Below are positions 36,256 to 44,902 of a DNA stretch of 64,000 bases, in pieces; within the stretch, counting starts at the first letter, position 1, and the number at the start of each line of letters is the position of its first letter. Origin of the DNA: Bacillota bacterium. GTDB lineage: Bacteria; Bacillota; Clostridia; Lachnospirales; Lachnospiraceae. The stretch lies in assembly GCA_023423045.1 (NCBI GenBank), contig JAFAGA010000045.1, positions 1 through 64,000 of the forward strand, read 5' to 3'. Position numbers and translations under genes: made by a program. The notes under the pieces were generated by a model. That model made no database searches, had not been told where the DNA came from, and saw only the letters and a program-made list of their open reading frames with translations.

Positions 36256-38304
36256 TTGAGGCGGATAAGAGGGTTCTTTCTTTTTGTAACAGCGATTGTT
36301 TTTATGTTTTTTTTTATATCAGGTTGCAGCAATACGAACAAGGTCCAAATATTGACAAGGGCTGAATGGATCAATGAAATCACCAATACGTTCGGACTCG
36401 AAGAGTGCTATGATACTAATCCTATTTTTAGTGATGTGCAAAATGACAATAAGTTTTTTGAGCAAATACAATCCTGTGCCGAGTGGAAGATAATTGAGGG
36501 GGAGGGCCTGTTTAACCCTGATAAGAGGGCAGATGTTGATTTTGCCATAATTACTTCCATAAAAGCGATTGGATTAGATAAAATAGAAAAATCGGTGAAT
36601 GGTATTAAACTGGATACGAATGAAGCTATCATCAAATACTTTAATGATAATAGCTCTATGAAATATATTTCCGGATCAGCGTTATACAAAGATGTGGCTG
36701 CTGATATTATCCAAAATATGAGCAGAATATATCGTGACCTTGGAATGAAGCAATATCAAGATATTAAGTATACACAAAGTGTGATTGAAATGAATGACCA
36801 AAATGTATCCTTTTCTGCGGATGGTGAAACGGCAGTGGTAAAGGATGTGCAGGTGAAAATGGGCGATATCATTGTTGTTGAGCCTTCTGCAAATATACCG
36901 AGCGGCAAGTATGCTAAGGTGACTTCCGTTGACGGAAATAAAATCGAGTATGTTGAGCCTGAGCTGGAAGAGATCCTGGAGCATGTTACGATTTATGGAA
37001 CATACACACCGGAAATATTAGGGGTGGTGCCGCTGATGGATGGAGTGGAAGTAGAGGCGATTGATAATATTGGAGTAAAGCCCCAGATTTACAAAGGATT
37101 GGGGCAAGCGAAGCAAATGATATATGTTAAGGATAAGCCGGGCAGCCTGAATGCAATTCCGGTGGCAGACACTTATAGCTTTGGTGATATTGAACTGAAG
37201 ATCAATGCTACTGCAAAAGAAGGAGATACTTCGATTGAAATTTCAGGAGCGGTAAAGGTAAAGGATATTAAAACAACAATTGATGTAGATGTTTGGGGCC
37301 CGATCGTTAAGGAAGCTAACATATCGGTCAGCAATACGATTGAAGCACGTATCTCTACTTCGGGTAAGTTGGAAAAAGACTTTAAGCTGGCAAAGATACC
37401 ATGCAAGTTATATGGTATTATTGGTGTGGATTTTGTTTTGGGAGCAAAGGTAGGATTGGATGGCAGTGTTTCACTTGTGTGGTCAGTTGACACTTTTGAA
37501 AGTTTGGAATATAAACCGTTCTCAATGCCCAAATTTAATGCGCAGGGCATGAATCCCGGCTGGGACGCCGAATTAAAAGCAAAAGTATATTTTAAACCCG
37601 AGTTTAAAGCGGAATTTGTAATTGGTCCGGCTTCTCTGGCAAGTATTGGTGCATACTCCGGAGTGGAGGCATCTGTCAAGGTAGAAAGCTCGGAAGTTGA
37701 GAAAGAGATCGACTGTATTGATGTGAATGCACATATCCCATTAGCTATATTTATTGGTGCGGATACCAAGAAGGGGGATGATACCCTGTTGGGAAAGCTT
37801 GGAGTAAAAAAGACATGGATTATCTGGTCATCTGCAACAAGTCCGGTAAAGAAAAAATGGCATATTGAAGATGGGAAGATTGTTGACAAATGTACAAAGG
37901 GCGACAAGGATAGCAAGAGTGACAAGGATAATACGGACGACAAGGGTGATAAGGATTCTGCTCAGACAGGTGATGATAATGCTGCATCTGAAATCGATAG
38001 GGAGCTGATAGAAAATATCATGAATTGGGATGAGAATCTTATCATTTCCAGTTATTATGTAGCTTTGGATGAGGGGCAGCAGGATACCTTAAAGGTTAAT
38101 TTTATTCCGGAGAGCTATAGCAGAGAGAATATTACTTATAGCTCAACTGACTCCTCCGTTGTATCGGTAGATCAGGATGGAAATTTAACTGCGATAAAAC
38201 AAGGAAGCAGTATAATTAAAGTATCGACAATAGATGGAAAATATGTTCAATACTGTGCCGTCAGGGTATTAGCGTCATATGCGGTTGAATTTACACCTCT
38301 ATAA
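36256..38304 (+). CDS. lipoprotein with SLH-like and Big2-like domains
   Basis: A 682-aa lipoprotein. TTG 36256 follows GGAGG and gives a signal peptide (FFLFVTAIVFMFFFISG) with lipobox ISGC near residue 23. Next comes an SLH-like region (about 30-110: AEWINEI, FSDVQNDNKFFEQIQSCAEW, FNPDKRADVDFAI), then beta-rich domains without a family I can name, a charged linker rich in Asp and Lys (about 555-590), and a C-terminal Big2-like domain (about 615-675, TYSSTDSSVVSVDQDGNLTA). Lying between WXG100 and accessory genes, it may be an outer, wall-side part of the secretion system. Confidence 0.75.
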   Translation: MRRIRGFFLFVTAIVFMFFFISGCSNTNKVQILTRAEWINEITNTFGLEECYDTNPIFSDVQNDNKFFEQIQSCAEWKIIEGEGLFNPDKRADVDFAIITSIKAIGLDKIEKSVNGIKLDTNEAIIKYFNDNSSMKYISGSALYKDVAADIIQNMSRIYRDLGMKQYQDIKYTQSVIEMNDQNVSFSADGETAVVKDVQVKMGDIIVVEPSANIPSGKYAKVTSVDGNKIEYVEPELEEILEHVTIYGTYTPEILGVVPLMDGVEVEAIDNIGVKPQIYKGLGQAKQMIYVKDKPGSLNAIPVADTYSFGDIELKINATAKEGDTSIEISGAVKVKDIKTTIDVDVWGPIVKEANISVSNTIEARISTSGKLEKDFKLAKIPCKLYGIIGVDFVLGAKVGLDGSVSLVWSVDTFESLEYKPFSMPKFNAQGMNPGWDAELKAKVYFKPEFKAEFVIGPASLASIGAYSGVEASVKVESSEVEKEIDCIDVNAHIPLAIFIGADTKKGDDTLLGKLGVKKTWIIWSSATSPVKKKWHIEDGKIVDKCTKGDKDSKSDKDNTDDKGDKDSAQTGDDNAASEIDRELIENIMNWDENLIISSYYVALDEGQQDTLKVNFIPESYSRENITYSSTDSSVVSVDQDGNLTAIKQGSSIIKVSTIDGKYVQYCAVRVLASYAVEFTPL

Positions 38305-38325
38305 ATACGGTGTCAGGAGGTTAGC

Positions 38326-38958
38326 ATGATTATTAATTTGAAAAGAGAGAATCTGCCCTTAGGTAAATTTCAATATATTGCACTTCAAAATTCCAAGGAA
38401 ATTGGCAGAGCGGATTTTAATAGCGGGAAAAAGGGACAAATAAGTGCAAATATTTATTTTTCGATGAAAAATTTTGAGATGTCTATCAGTACATTTTTTG
38501 GAAAAGGTACAAAAGAGAATGGTATTGATATCAGGGAGGCAGCAACCTACTCAGATGGGGAGGAAGTCAACCACATCTATTATTGCGGTAAAAAAGGAAG
38601 TAATTTTTTTAATGGAATATATTACTGGGCTACAAATTACCACGATGAGACATATGAGATTTATGAAGTAGGACATGGTCGGAAAGGGATATATTTTTGT
38701 ATATGGAATAGAGGGAAAATAGCTGCCATAATCTCCAAGGATACACACACGAAGCATTTTGAAAGCATCTATACTATCTTTGCCGAGAATGAGATGTCTC
38801 TAGAGCTGATGGTAATAGTATCGCTGTTTTGGGATATAACACGTTACTTCCCGTCAAGCTCCTCAGAAGAATGGCATACATTAAATACTTGGCAGAAAGA
38901 GCTGAAAAATAGATATGATCCGGCATTTATTCCTCGGATAAAGGAAATGGAGAGATGA
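38326..38958 (+). CDS. uncharacterised protein of the type VII island
   Basis: A 210-aa soluble protein with no signal, membrane helix or motif that I recognise. It is beta-rich with many aromatic residues (NIYFSMKNFEMSIST, KGIYFCIWNRGKIAAIISKD) and a short helical tail. The alternating pattern reminds me of LURP/Tubby-like folds, but that is only an impression. The ribosome site is AGGAGG, 22 bases after the lipoprotein and five bases before the next gene, so it belongs to the same operon. Confidence 0.7.
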   Translation: MIINLKRENLPLGKFQYIALQNSKEIGRADFNSGKKGQISANIYFSMKNFEMSISTFFGKGTKENGIDIREAATYSDGEEVNHIYYCGKKGSNFFNGIYYWATNYHDETYEIYEVGHGRKGIYFCIWNRGKIAAIISKDTHTKHFESIYTIFAENEMSLELMVIVSLFWDITRYFPSSSSEEWHTLNTWQKELKNRYDPAFIPRIKEMER

Positions 38959-38962
38959 CATT

Positions 38963-39295
38963 ATGGCAATCGACGTGGAATTAGCTAACAGGCAGGCAAA
39001 CCAGATTTTATCATATGCAAGCCAATTGCAGCAAGTGCACAGACATATATCATCATACAAATCTTCCATTGTGGCCGGCTGGCAAGCGCAGGAGGTTTCC
39101 TATATTACACAGGGGATAGATCAGACAATAGCTCAGATCAATCAGATCATCAGAGAGATGGAAGCCTTGAGCGGTGATATCAAGAGTACGGCTATGGCAA
39201 TACGAAGGGAAGAGGAAGCTGCTGAAGCTGCAGAAGCGGCGGCGCGTGCCAGGGAAGAAGAACTGAAGAAATCCGTAGCGGGAGCAGGCTTATGA
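38963..39295 (+). CDS. small helical WXG100-superfamily-like protein
   Basis: A 110-aa all-helical protein. Two long helices flank a turn with a Trp (IVAGWQAQEVSYI, near 40-45), in the position of the W-x-G motif, and the C-terminal helix is Ala/Glu-rich (REEEAAEAAEAAARAREEEL). This resembles the WXG100/EsxB-like or YwqI-like small partners encoded before type VII effectors. It may be a substrate or a chaperone of the effector-like protein downstream. Confidence 0.75.
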   Translation: MAIDVELANRQANQILSYASQLQQVHRHISSYKSSIVAGWQAQEVSYITQGIDQTIAQINQIIREMEALSGDIKSTAMAIRREEEAAEAAEAAARAREEELKKSVAGAGL

Positions 39296-39399
39296 TCCGG
39301 CAGGGTGATGATTGCAGTATGTGATACCCTCTTGCAGCGCTATGCCTGCAGGTGTGAAACTGTCGACAAGAATAATAGATGGTAAGAAGGTAGATTGGT

Positions 39400-40494
39400 A
39401 TGAATAAATGCAGGACGGTGAAGAAATCGGGAGTAATGCAATTTCTTATAAAAAGTCAAAAAGGTCAACAACTGAGTGAAAGAGAAGTTCATGCCATCAA
39501 CAACAATGAGGTGATGGGAATGCTTAAGCTTGAGACTGTGAAAAAGCCGCATTCTTTTAGTCTTATTTATAACATAACCGGGCTGATAACCTTGCGTGAT
39601 TTCCTGAAGAGCCCGCTTGATAAGGAAACGTTTGCCGGGATATTGAATAATATTTTATCAAATCTGAAATCCATGCAGGAGTCATTCTTTAATCAGCAAG
39701 GAATAATTATGGATTTTAATTATGTGATGATGGATCCGGAGAACCGAAAAATCTATTTTGTCTATGTCCCGATTCCGTCATACGATTGCAGTATTACTCT
39801 TAGGGATTTCCTGCTGGGAATTATCCGGTTTGGTTCGTTTACTTCCGGAGAGGATACGAGCTATGTTAGGGAATACATAAGTATTTTAAATAGTGGTGTT
39901 AATTTCTCTGTATTTGAGCTGGAGGAGTATATAAAAAGTTTATCAGGCAGCCGGATTACAGCTTCTTCACAGAATGTGGAATGTCCTAAATGCCATTCCA
40001 TGATACAATTCGGAAAGAATTATTGTCCGATGTGCGGGACTAGAATGTCAGGAGACACCGGGATACCATCTGACAAAATCTATGATCCTTGGACTGCATC
40101 TGTAGGATTTCATAGTAAGCCCTCAGAACCAATGGCTGAGACAGGCAAGGATAAGTCAGTACCTGAGGCAATTACATATCCTGATCCTTATTTGATCCGA
40201 ATGAAAAACAATGAGAAAATTTTTGTTGACAAATCTGCGTTTCGCATTGGAAAGGGAAGACAGAACATCGATTACCTTGTTTTAGATAATAAGGCAGTAA
40301 GCAGAAGTCATGCCGATATTATTACAAAGGATAATAAATATTATATTGTAGATCTCAATTCAACAAATAAGACGTATATGAATGGAGAGCCAATTCCTGC
40401 AGAAACAGAAATTGAAATATACTCAGGGACAGAGATTCGTCTTGCTGACGAAGATTTTACTTTCTATACAGGGACAAGAGATGGTGATCAATAA
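39400..40494 (+). CDS. pseudokinase-like/zinc-ribbon/FHA protein
   Basis: A 364-aa cytoplasmic protein in three parts. The N-terminal domain (about 1-185, DUF6382-like) has ITGLITLRDFLKSPL and IIMDFNYVMMDPENRKIYFV, reminiscent of the kinase-like domain of EssB/YukC. A zinc ribbon follows (CPKCHSMIQFGKNYCPMCG, about 195-213). A C-terminal FHA domain (about 265-355) has FRIGKGRQNIDY, AVSRSHADI and DLNSTNKTYMNG. No membrane helix is seen. As no separate EssB is present, it may be the functional counterpart, read by the island kinase through phospho-Thr. That role is inference. Confidence 0.78.
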   Translation: MNKCRTVKKSGVMQFLIKSQKGQQLSEREVHAINNNEVMGMLKLETVKKPHSFSLIYNITGLITLRDFLKSPLDKETFAGILNNILSNLKSMQESFFNQQGIIMDFNYVMMDPENRKIYFVYVPIPSYDCSITLRDFLLGIIRFGSFTSGEDTSYVREYISILNSGVNFSVFELEEYIKSLSGSRITASSQNVECPKCHSMIQFGKNYCPMCGTRMSGDTGIPSDKIYDPWTASVGFHSKPSEPMAETGKDKSVPEAITYPDPYLIRMKNNEKIFVDKSAFRIGKGRQNIDYLVLDNKAVSRSHADIITKDNKYYIVDLNSTNKTYMNGEPIPAETEIEIYSGTEIRLADEDFTFYTGTRDGDQ

Positions 40495-40506
40495 AGGAGA
40501 ATAATA

Positions 40507-40752
40507 ATGTATCCGGAATTTATAGCAATTTATATTGGATTGGGAATTATCACATTGATGCTTGCTGCTGTAATTGTGCTGCTGATTATATTATTAAAGA
40601 GGAATAATACAGGGAGCTCTGTATCAGGAAGCAATCGGACCGATGGAAAACCGTCGGCTGTTATCTCTGGCGATGTGGTATTCTGCAAGAAGTGTGCAAC
40701 AGAATATGATATAACAATGCGGTGCTGTCCGACATGCAAAACACCACGGTAA
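40507..40752 (+). CDS. small membrane protein with zinc ribbon
   Basis: An 81-aa protein with one N-terminal membrane helix (about 4-33: FIAIYIGLGIITLMLAAVIV) and a cytoplasmic tail ending in a zinc ribbon (CKKCATEYDITMRCCPTCK). It starts 12 bases after the FHA protein gene behind AAAGGAG. The same ribbon type appears in that neighbour, so they may contact each other at the membrane. No function is known. Confidence 0.75.
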   Translation: MYPEFIAIYIGLGIITLMLAAVIVLLIILLKRNNTGSSVSGSNRTDGKPSAVISGDVVFCKKCATEYDITMRCCPTCKTPR

Positions 40753-40882
40753 TCTAATCTGTGGTGATGACTTGTTATTGTTCAAAGAACGGCTGATTTT
40801 TGCAGAACTGTGAACAGTAACGATGACTTGAAACCGGGATTACTATAATATAATGGGGATTTTATATGGGTGAGGTGATAAT

Positions 40883-42235
40883 ATGAGTACAACTAAAATT
40901 GATGTTGAAGCGGTAATCGGGTCAAGCACTCATGTATTTTCTGCAAAAAATACGGTATCAAATATAAGCGCTTCGTTTTATTCTACTAAAAATCATGTTG
41001 ACAGCAGTATTCAAAGCCGTTGTAATATCAGTAATAGAATGCAGTCGATTTATTCAAAAATCACTTTGGTTGAAAACCAGTTGACGAGAATAAAATCGAC
41101 AGTCGAAAATGGAGCAAATAATTATTACCATACTGATATGTCCGTGAAAGCATGGGGGCAGAGTATCGGTAAGGACAGCGGGGATAGACATAACACTTCA
41201 GGATATGGAAATGACAAGTGGTTTGTTGGGGCCATAGGAGCTGCATGTGAAAGTATAAAGGATGTACCTGGGAGAGCGGAATCAGGGCAGCCGGGACAAC
41301 AGACGCACCAGGAAGAAGACACCTTGTGGGAGAAGTTCTGGAAAGGGGACTTGGAGACAGAGGAGGATCTGCTGTCAGGTCTGGGTACGAAACGGGATGG
41401 GGCAGGAGCCGCAATTGATTTTTTTACAGGAAGCCATTCATCATCTTTGAAACCCCAGTATGGAGAATACAAGGATGAAGAAGCAGAGGAGCTTCTGAAA
41501 AAGGAAAAGTTGGGAGATCATAAAAAAGATTCTGAAGAAGACTGGTACGACAAAAAAGGGACAGTTTTTCAAGTAGAAGCGGAGAGCATTTATGAGGGCA
41601 ATGCCATAGAGATGATGGCAGCTGCCAAAGGCAAGGCGGGGAATGCATCAATTGAAGCCAGGGTTGGAACGGTTGAGGCACATGCCAAGGCATCTGCCGG
41701 ACTTTACCTTTATGAACGTGATACAGATGGAAAAGTGATTAGGAAATTGGCTCCTGGTGTAGAGGCGGAGCTTGGCGCCAGCATTGCGGTATTTGCAGTG
41801 GAAACTGAAGGAAGGATTGGTTTTGGGCAAGATAATAATATGCTTGGCCTATACGGAGACGGAGAGATCAATGTTGGCAAAGCAGCAGCGGCGGGGAAGG
41901 TAACCGCATCACTCTATGGGAAGGATGGAAAGGTAAATCCTCAAGCTTATGGTGAGGTGAAGCTTGAGGCGGTAGCAGCGGAAGCGAAAGGGACTGCAGG
42001 TATTTCCGCATTGGGAACTGATATTGGGGTATCAGGCAGCCTAAACATCGGTATAGGAGCTCATGCAAAGGCAGGCGTGGTTGACGGAAAGTTTAAAGTT
42101 GATGTTGGAGCATCCGTAGGAATTGGAGTAAGTGTGGGATTTGAGGTTGATGTAGGTGGTTCAGTTGCTATGCTTGGTGATGCGATTGATACTGTAGTCG
42201 GTACGGCCAAAAGTGTATGGGATCGAATATTTTGA
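40883..42235 (+). CDS. probable type VII effector or carrier, Gly/Ala-rich
   Basis: A 450-aa protein without signal peptide. The N-terminal 75 or so residues are helical (SASFYSTKNHVDSSIQ, IYSKITLVENQLTRIKSTVE), fitting a WXG-like secretion domain. An acidic linker follows, then from about residue 230 an Ala/Gly-rich beta-repeat region (AHAKASAGLYLYE, VEAELGASIAVFAVE, VGASVGIGVSVGFEVDV) of the type seen in polymorphic-toxin stalks. No toxin domain is seen at the end, which stops at SVWDRIF. It may be a substrate whose toxic tip is missing or not recognised. A 130-base gap precedes it. Confidence 0.65.
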   Translation: MSTTKIDVEAVIGSSTHVFSAKNTVSNISASFYSTKNHVDSSIQSRCNISNRMQSIYSKITLVENQLTRIKSTVENGANNYYHTDMSVKAWGQSIGKDSGDRHNTSGYGNDKWFVGAIGAACESIKDVPGRAESGQPGQQTHQEEDTLWEKFWKGDLETEEDLLSGLGTKRDGAGAAIDFFTGSHSSSLKPQYGEYKDEEAEELLKKEKLGDHKKDSEEDWYDKKGTVFQVEAESIYEGNAIEMMAAAKGKAGNASIEARVGTVEAHAKASAGLYLYERDTDGKVIRKLAPGVEAELGASIAVFAVETEGRIGFGQDNNMLGLYGDGEINVGKAAAAGKVTASLYGKDGKVNPQAYGEVKLEAVAAEAKGTAGISALGTDIGVSGSLNIGIGAHAKAGVVDGKFKVDVGASVGIGVSVGFEVDVGGSVAMLGDAIDTVVGTAKSVWDRIF

Positions 42236-42250
42236 GAGAGGTGAAGGAAA

Positions 42251-42685
42251 GTGGTCTATTATATAATTGCAGGCTTTTTGTTATTGATCGTCATCATTTT
42301 CTTTATAACCGGAAAACTTATGGACAGATCTCATGAATATTTTGAAAGAAATATGAAATCGGGTCTGGCGGAAGTGGTTGGCTATGATAGATTGAATGAT
42401 TCCACTTGGTATAGCTTGAAGGTAAAATTGCAGGAAGTGGATACAGATAAATATTATGTTTGTGCAAGCAGGAAAATAAATAAAGCGGACTATCCAGCCG
42501 GAACGATTGTGAGAGTGCTGTATGCACCTAAAAAGATCGTGGGAATTAGTCTGTATGAGGTTCACCTTAATGAGGAGGGTAAGAGCCCGATTGCAGAGGA
42601 TAGGTTAGGAAGGGTTTTTGTGACTATTTCAATAGTTTGTTTTATGATAGCAGCGGCATTGTGCCTATTAGGTTTATTTTTATAA
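42251..42685 (+). CDS. two-helix membrane protein (DUF3592-like)
   Basis: A 144-aa protein beginning at GTG 42251 after GAAGGAAA. Membrane helices lie at about 2-20 (YYIIAGFLLLIVIIFFI) and 120-144, around a beta-rich external or cytoplasmic part (about 40-105) that resembles DUF3592 proteins. Directly follows the effector-like gene, so it could be an immunity protein or accessory, but this is position-based inference only. Confidence 0.7.
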   Translation: MVYYIIAGFLLLIVIIFFITGKLMDRSHEYFERNMKSGLAEVVGYDRLNDSTWYSLKVKLQEVDTDKYYVCASRKINKADYPAGTIVRVLYAPKKIVGISLYEVHLNEEGKSPIAEDRLGRVFVTISIVCFMIAAALCLLGLFL

Positions 42686-42699
42686 AGGAGGAATTTCAG

Positions 42700-42993
42700 A
42701 TGGTGTTTAAGGGATTGTTACCGATTGGAACGGTGGTGCTTCTTAAAAATAGTACAAAAAGAGTTATGATTATTGGAGTATGCCAAAAAGAAATCAATGA
42801 TACGGAGGAACGTATATGGGATTATACCGGTTGCTACTACCCGGAGGGATATATGGGTCCAGACAAATCATTTCTCTTTAATAATGATCAGGTGGAGAAA
42901 GTATTTGCTCTTGGCTACCAGGATGAGGAGCAATTTGCTTTTAAGGATAAGGTTGATAAGTTGATCCTAGATCTAAAAGGATATGAGATATAA
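42700..42993 (+). CDS. DUF4176-like small accessory protein
   Basis: A 97-aa soluble protein. Its start (LLPIGTVVLLKNSTKRVMIIG) and YTGCYYPEGYMGPDKSFLFN then QVEKVFALGYQDEEQ are characteristic of DUF4176, a family repeatedly found in Firmicutes type VII loci. ATG 42700 follows AAAGGAGG. Last gene of the island before a terminator. Function unknown. Confidence 0.85.
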   Translation: MVFKGLLPIGTVVLLKNSTKRVMIIGVCQKEINDTEERIWDYTGCYYPEGYMGPDKSFLFNNDQVEKVFALGYQDEEQFAFKDKVDKLILDLKGYEI

Positions 42994-43087
42994 AGCAGGA
43001 AGAAAGAGTGCCGCTATCTGGAAAGCGGAAGCTGAGAGATAGGACAACAAAGATATTCAGGAGCTTCGTTCAAGAGAAGTGCCCACA

Positions 43088-43118
43088 AAAACAGCCATCC
43101 GTGACGGATGGCTGTTTT
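43088..43118. terminator. bidirectional terminator at the end of the island
   Basis: AAAACAGCCATCC (43088-43100) and GGATGGCTGTTTT (43106-43118) form a perfect 13-bp stem around GTGAC. A- and T-runs on both sides let it end the secretion operon and the opposing regulator gene. Confidence 0.85.
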
Positions 43119-43151
43119 GTGATATAGTATGTATTCCTTCGCGTAGTACGA

Positions 43152-44375
43152 TTAGTTATTTAGCACCCCTACCCGGTCTACCTCAAAGTTTTGCGAATCC
43201 ATATGCTTTAAGCTGTAGGAGACCCGTGCTGATAATCTGGGTCTGGAGTTAGCGAAATTCCGTAGAATTCGATCTCCTACAATAACGCTCTTTTCATAGC
43301 TATCGGAAGGAATGAGCACAATATATTGGTTGACGCTATAACGAGCATAGATATCACCTGAGCGAAGGGAATTTCCAATCACCTCTTCCAGGCGGTGCAT
43401 AGCAGCAGATAATGATTTTTTGCTCTCTTTATTTAAGGAATCCAGTGTAAATAAACATAAGTAAAAGGATAGACCATTTCTCTCCACGGATCTGGCCTGT
43501 ATCTGATACAAATGCTGGAAGATAGAGTAATCGCATAGATAGGCTTTTCTTTCCCCTTCTTTTTCTGTCAGATGCTCCTGAATAAGACCAAGATCTACCT
43601 GGGTACTCTTTTCCTGTTTAATAATCTCATTATATAAATCAGTCAGCTGCTTGGAAGGATCAACCCCAAAATTACTATAGAACATATGAATGCAGGTATT
43701 ATACTGTGCGATTGCTGCCTGTTGCTTGCCGGAATGATATAAGCTAAGGATAAAGTAATACTGAATAAGCTCATCGTAAGGGTCAAGAGCGGCGGCGGTG
43801 TGGCATATGCTGATCATATCTTCATATTGTTTTCTGTTCAGCAGAAGATGCAGGTACTCCTGTATCATATTGATGTACCTGGAGTGATAATAGATGACAA
43901 TGGGAACAGCCCAGTCATCTTCGGAGCATTTTGGAATAAAATCTCCTTTATATAATTCATAAGCTTTCTTATAATAGTAAATTCGCTGTTCTTCATCGGC
44001 TTCTGCATTCGCTGCATGCAAGCAGCAATGCTCGAACTGTTCAGCATCAATTTCAATCGGAACCTCCGGATTGAAACGAAAGGTATTACGCTTATAGATG
44101 ATCAGGTTCTTAATCGGGTATTCCAGTTGTTCCAGTATTTTGCGAATTCGATGGAGAGAAGTCTTTAATGCATTCTCAGAATCAATACTGGTGCTTTCTT
44201 CTGGCCAAAGAAGATCAATTAAGGCAGATTGTGATATTTCTTTAGAATGATAGACAATAATATAAGCCAATAATGTCCAGATCTTTTTGGAGCGGTTCAA
44301 TTGATTTGATATTATTCTATCCTGGTAGGAGATGGAGAATTCCCCCAGGGTCTTTATATAGAGTTTATCTTCCAT
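43152..44375 (-). CDS. SARP/BTAD transcription regulator with GGDEF-like tail
   Basis: A 407-aa regulator. The N-terminal winged helix (about 1-95; LYIKTLGEFSISY, ENALKTSLHRIRKIL) and BTAD domain (about 97-255; DAEQFEHCC, ALDPYDELIQYYF) define the SARP family. The C-terminal part (about 285-395) resembles a GGDEF domain but reads SGDIYARYSVNQYIVLIPSD, so the catalytic GGDEF is lost and it may only sense or dimerise. It faces the secretion island, so it may control it or the adhesin behind it; no binding site was recognised. Confidence 0.8.
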   Translation of the reverse strand: MEDKLYIKTLGEFSISYQDRIISNQLNRSKKIWTLLAYIIVYHSKEISQSALIDLLWPEESTSIDSENALKTSLHRIRKILEQLEYPIKNLIIYKRNTFRFNPEVPIEIDAEQFEHCCLHAANAEADEEQRIYYYKKAYELYKGDFIPKCSEDDWAVPIVIYYHSRYINMIQEYLHLLLNRKQYEDMISICHTAAALDPYDELIQYYFILSLYHSGKQQAAIAQYNTCIHMFYSNFGVDPSKQLTDLYNEIIKQEKSTQVDLGLIQEHLTEKEGERKAYLCDYSIFQHLYQIQARSVERNGLSFYLCLFTLDSLNKESKKSLSAAMHRLEEVIGNSLRSGDIYARYSVNQYIVLIPSDSYEKSVIVGDRILRNFANSRPRLSARVSYSLKHMDSQNFEVDRVGVLNN

Positions 44376-44665
44376 AGAAAATCCCTTTCGTATTTTACTA
44401 TTATTATAACTAGACCATATAATCTATGATCACAAGAGGCAAAAGTATAGTCTGTCATAGATGCCAATCTTGGATAGAGTTCTGTCATATTACATGTAAG
44501 ATGTCATAAATTATTCAACAATGATAAAATCAGGGAACGGCTAACACAATTAATTTGATATCAGTATCATACTAAATAATGGTAGTAGTTGTCAATAAAG
44601 AATGTTTTAGTCAAGACCAACTCAAGATCAAGCCGTAAATCAAATCATAATTTGGTAATAAAAGT

Positions 44666-44790
44666 ATGATGAAAGCGTCAAAAGCACCGGAGGTGCTTTT
44701 CGGATCCAATAGATTGATATATAAGCCTGCTTGCAATGGCAATATATTGGATCTGGAAATGTGCGAAGCACCTTTTGACGCTTTTATCAT
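44666..44790. repeat. 125-bp palindromic repeat, copy A
   Basis: Ends ATGATGAAAGCGTCAAAAG and (reverse complement) ATGATAAAAGCGTCAAAAG differ at one base. Inside are GCACC/GGTGC hairpins and GGATCCAATA facing TATTGGATC. Same length and ends as the copy at 60114-60238. It lies in the otherwise empty gap 44376-44902, which holds AT-rich DNA and no recognised gene. Confidence 0.85.
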
Positions 44791-44902
44791 GTATAAGAAT
44801 AAGAAATATAATCCAGAATAGTATTAAAATGTATCCTTATTGTAACTTTTATATGGTTAAATAAGGCATGATTAAAAATTTATAGGAAAGGGACCCTTCA
44901 AT

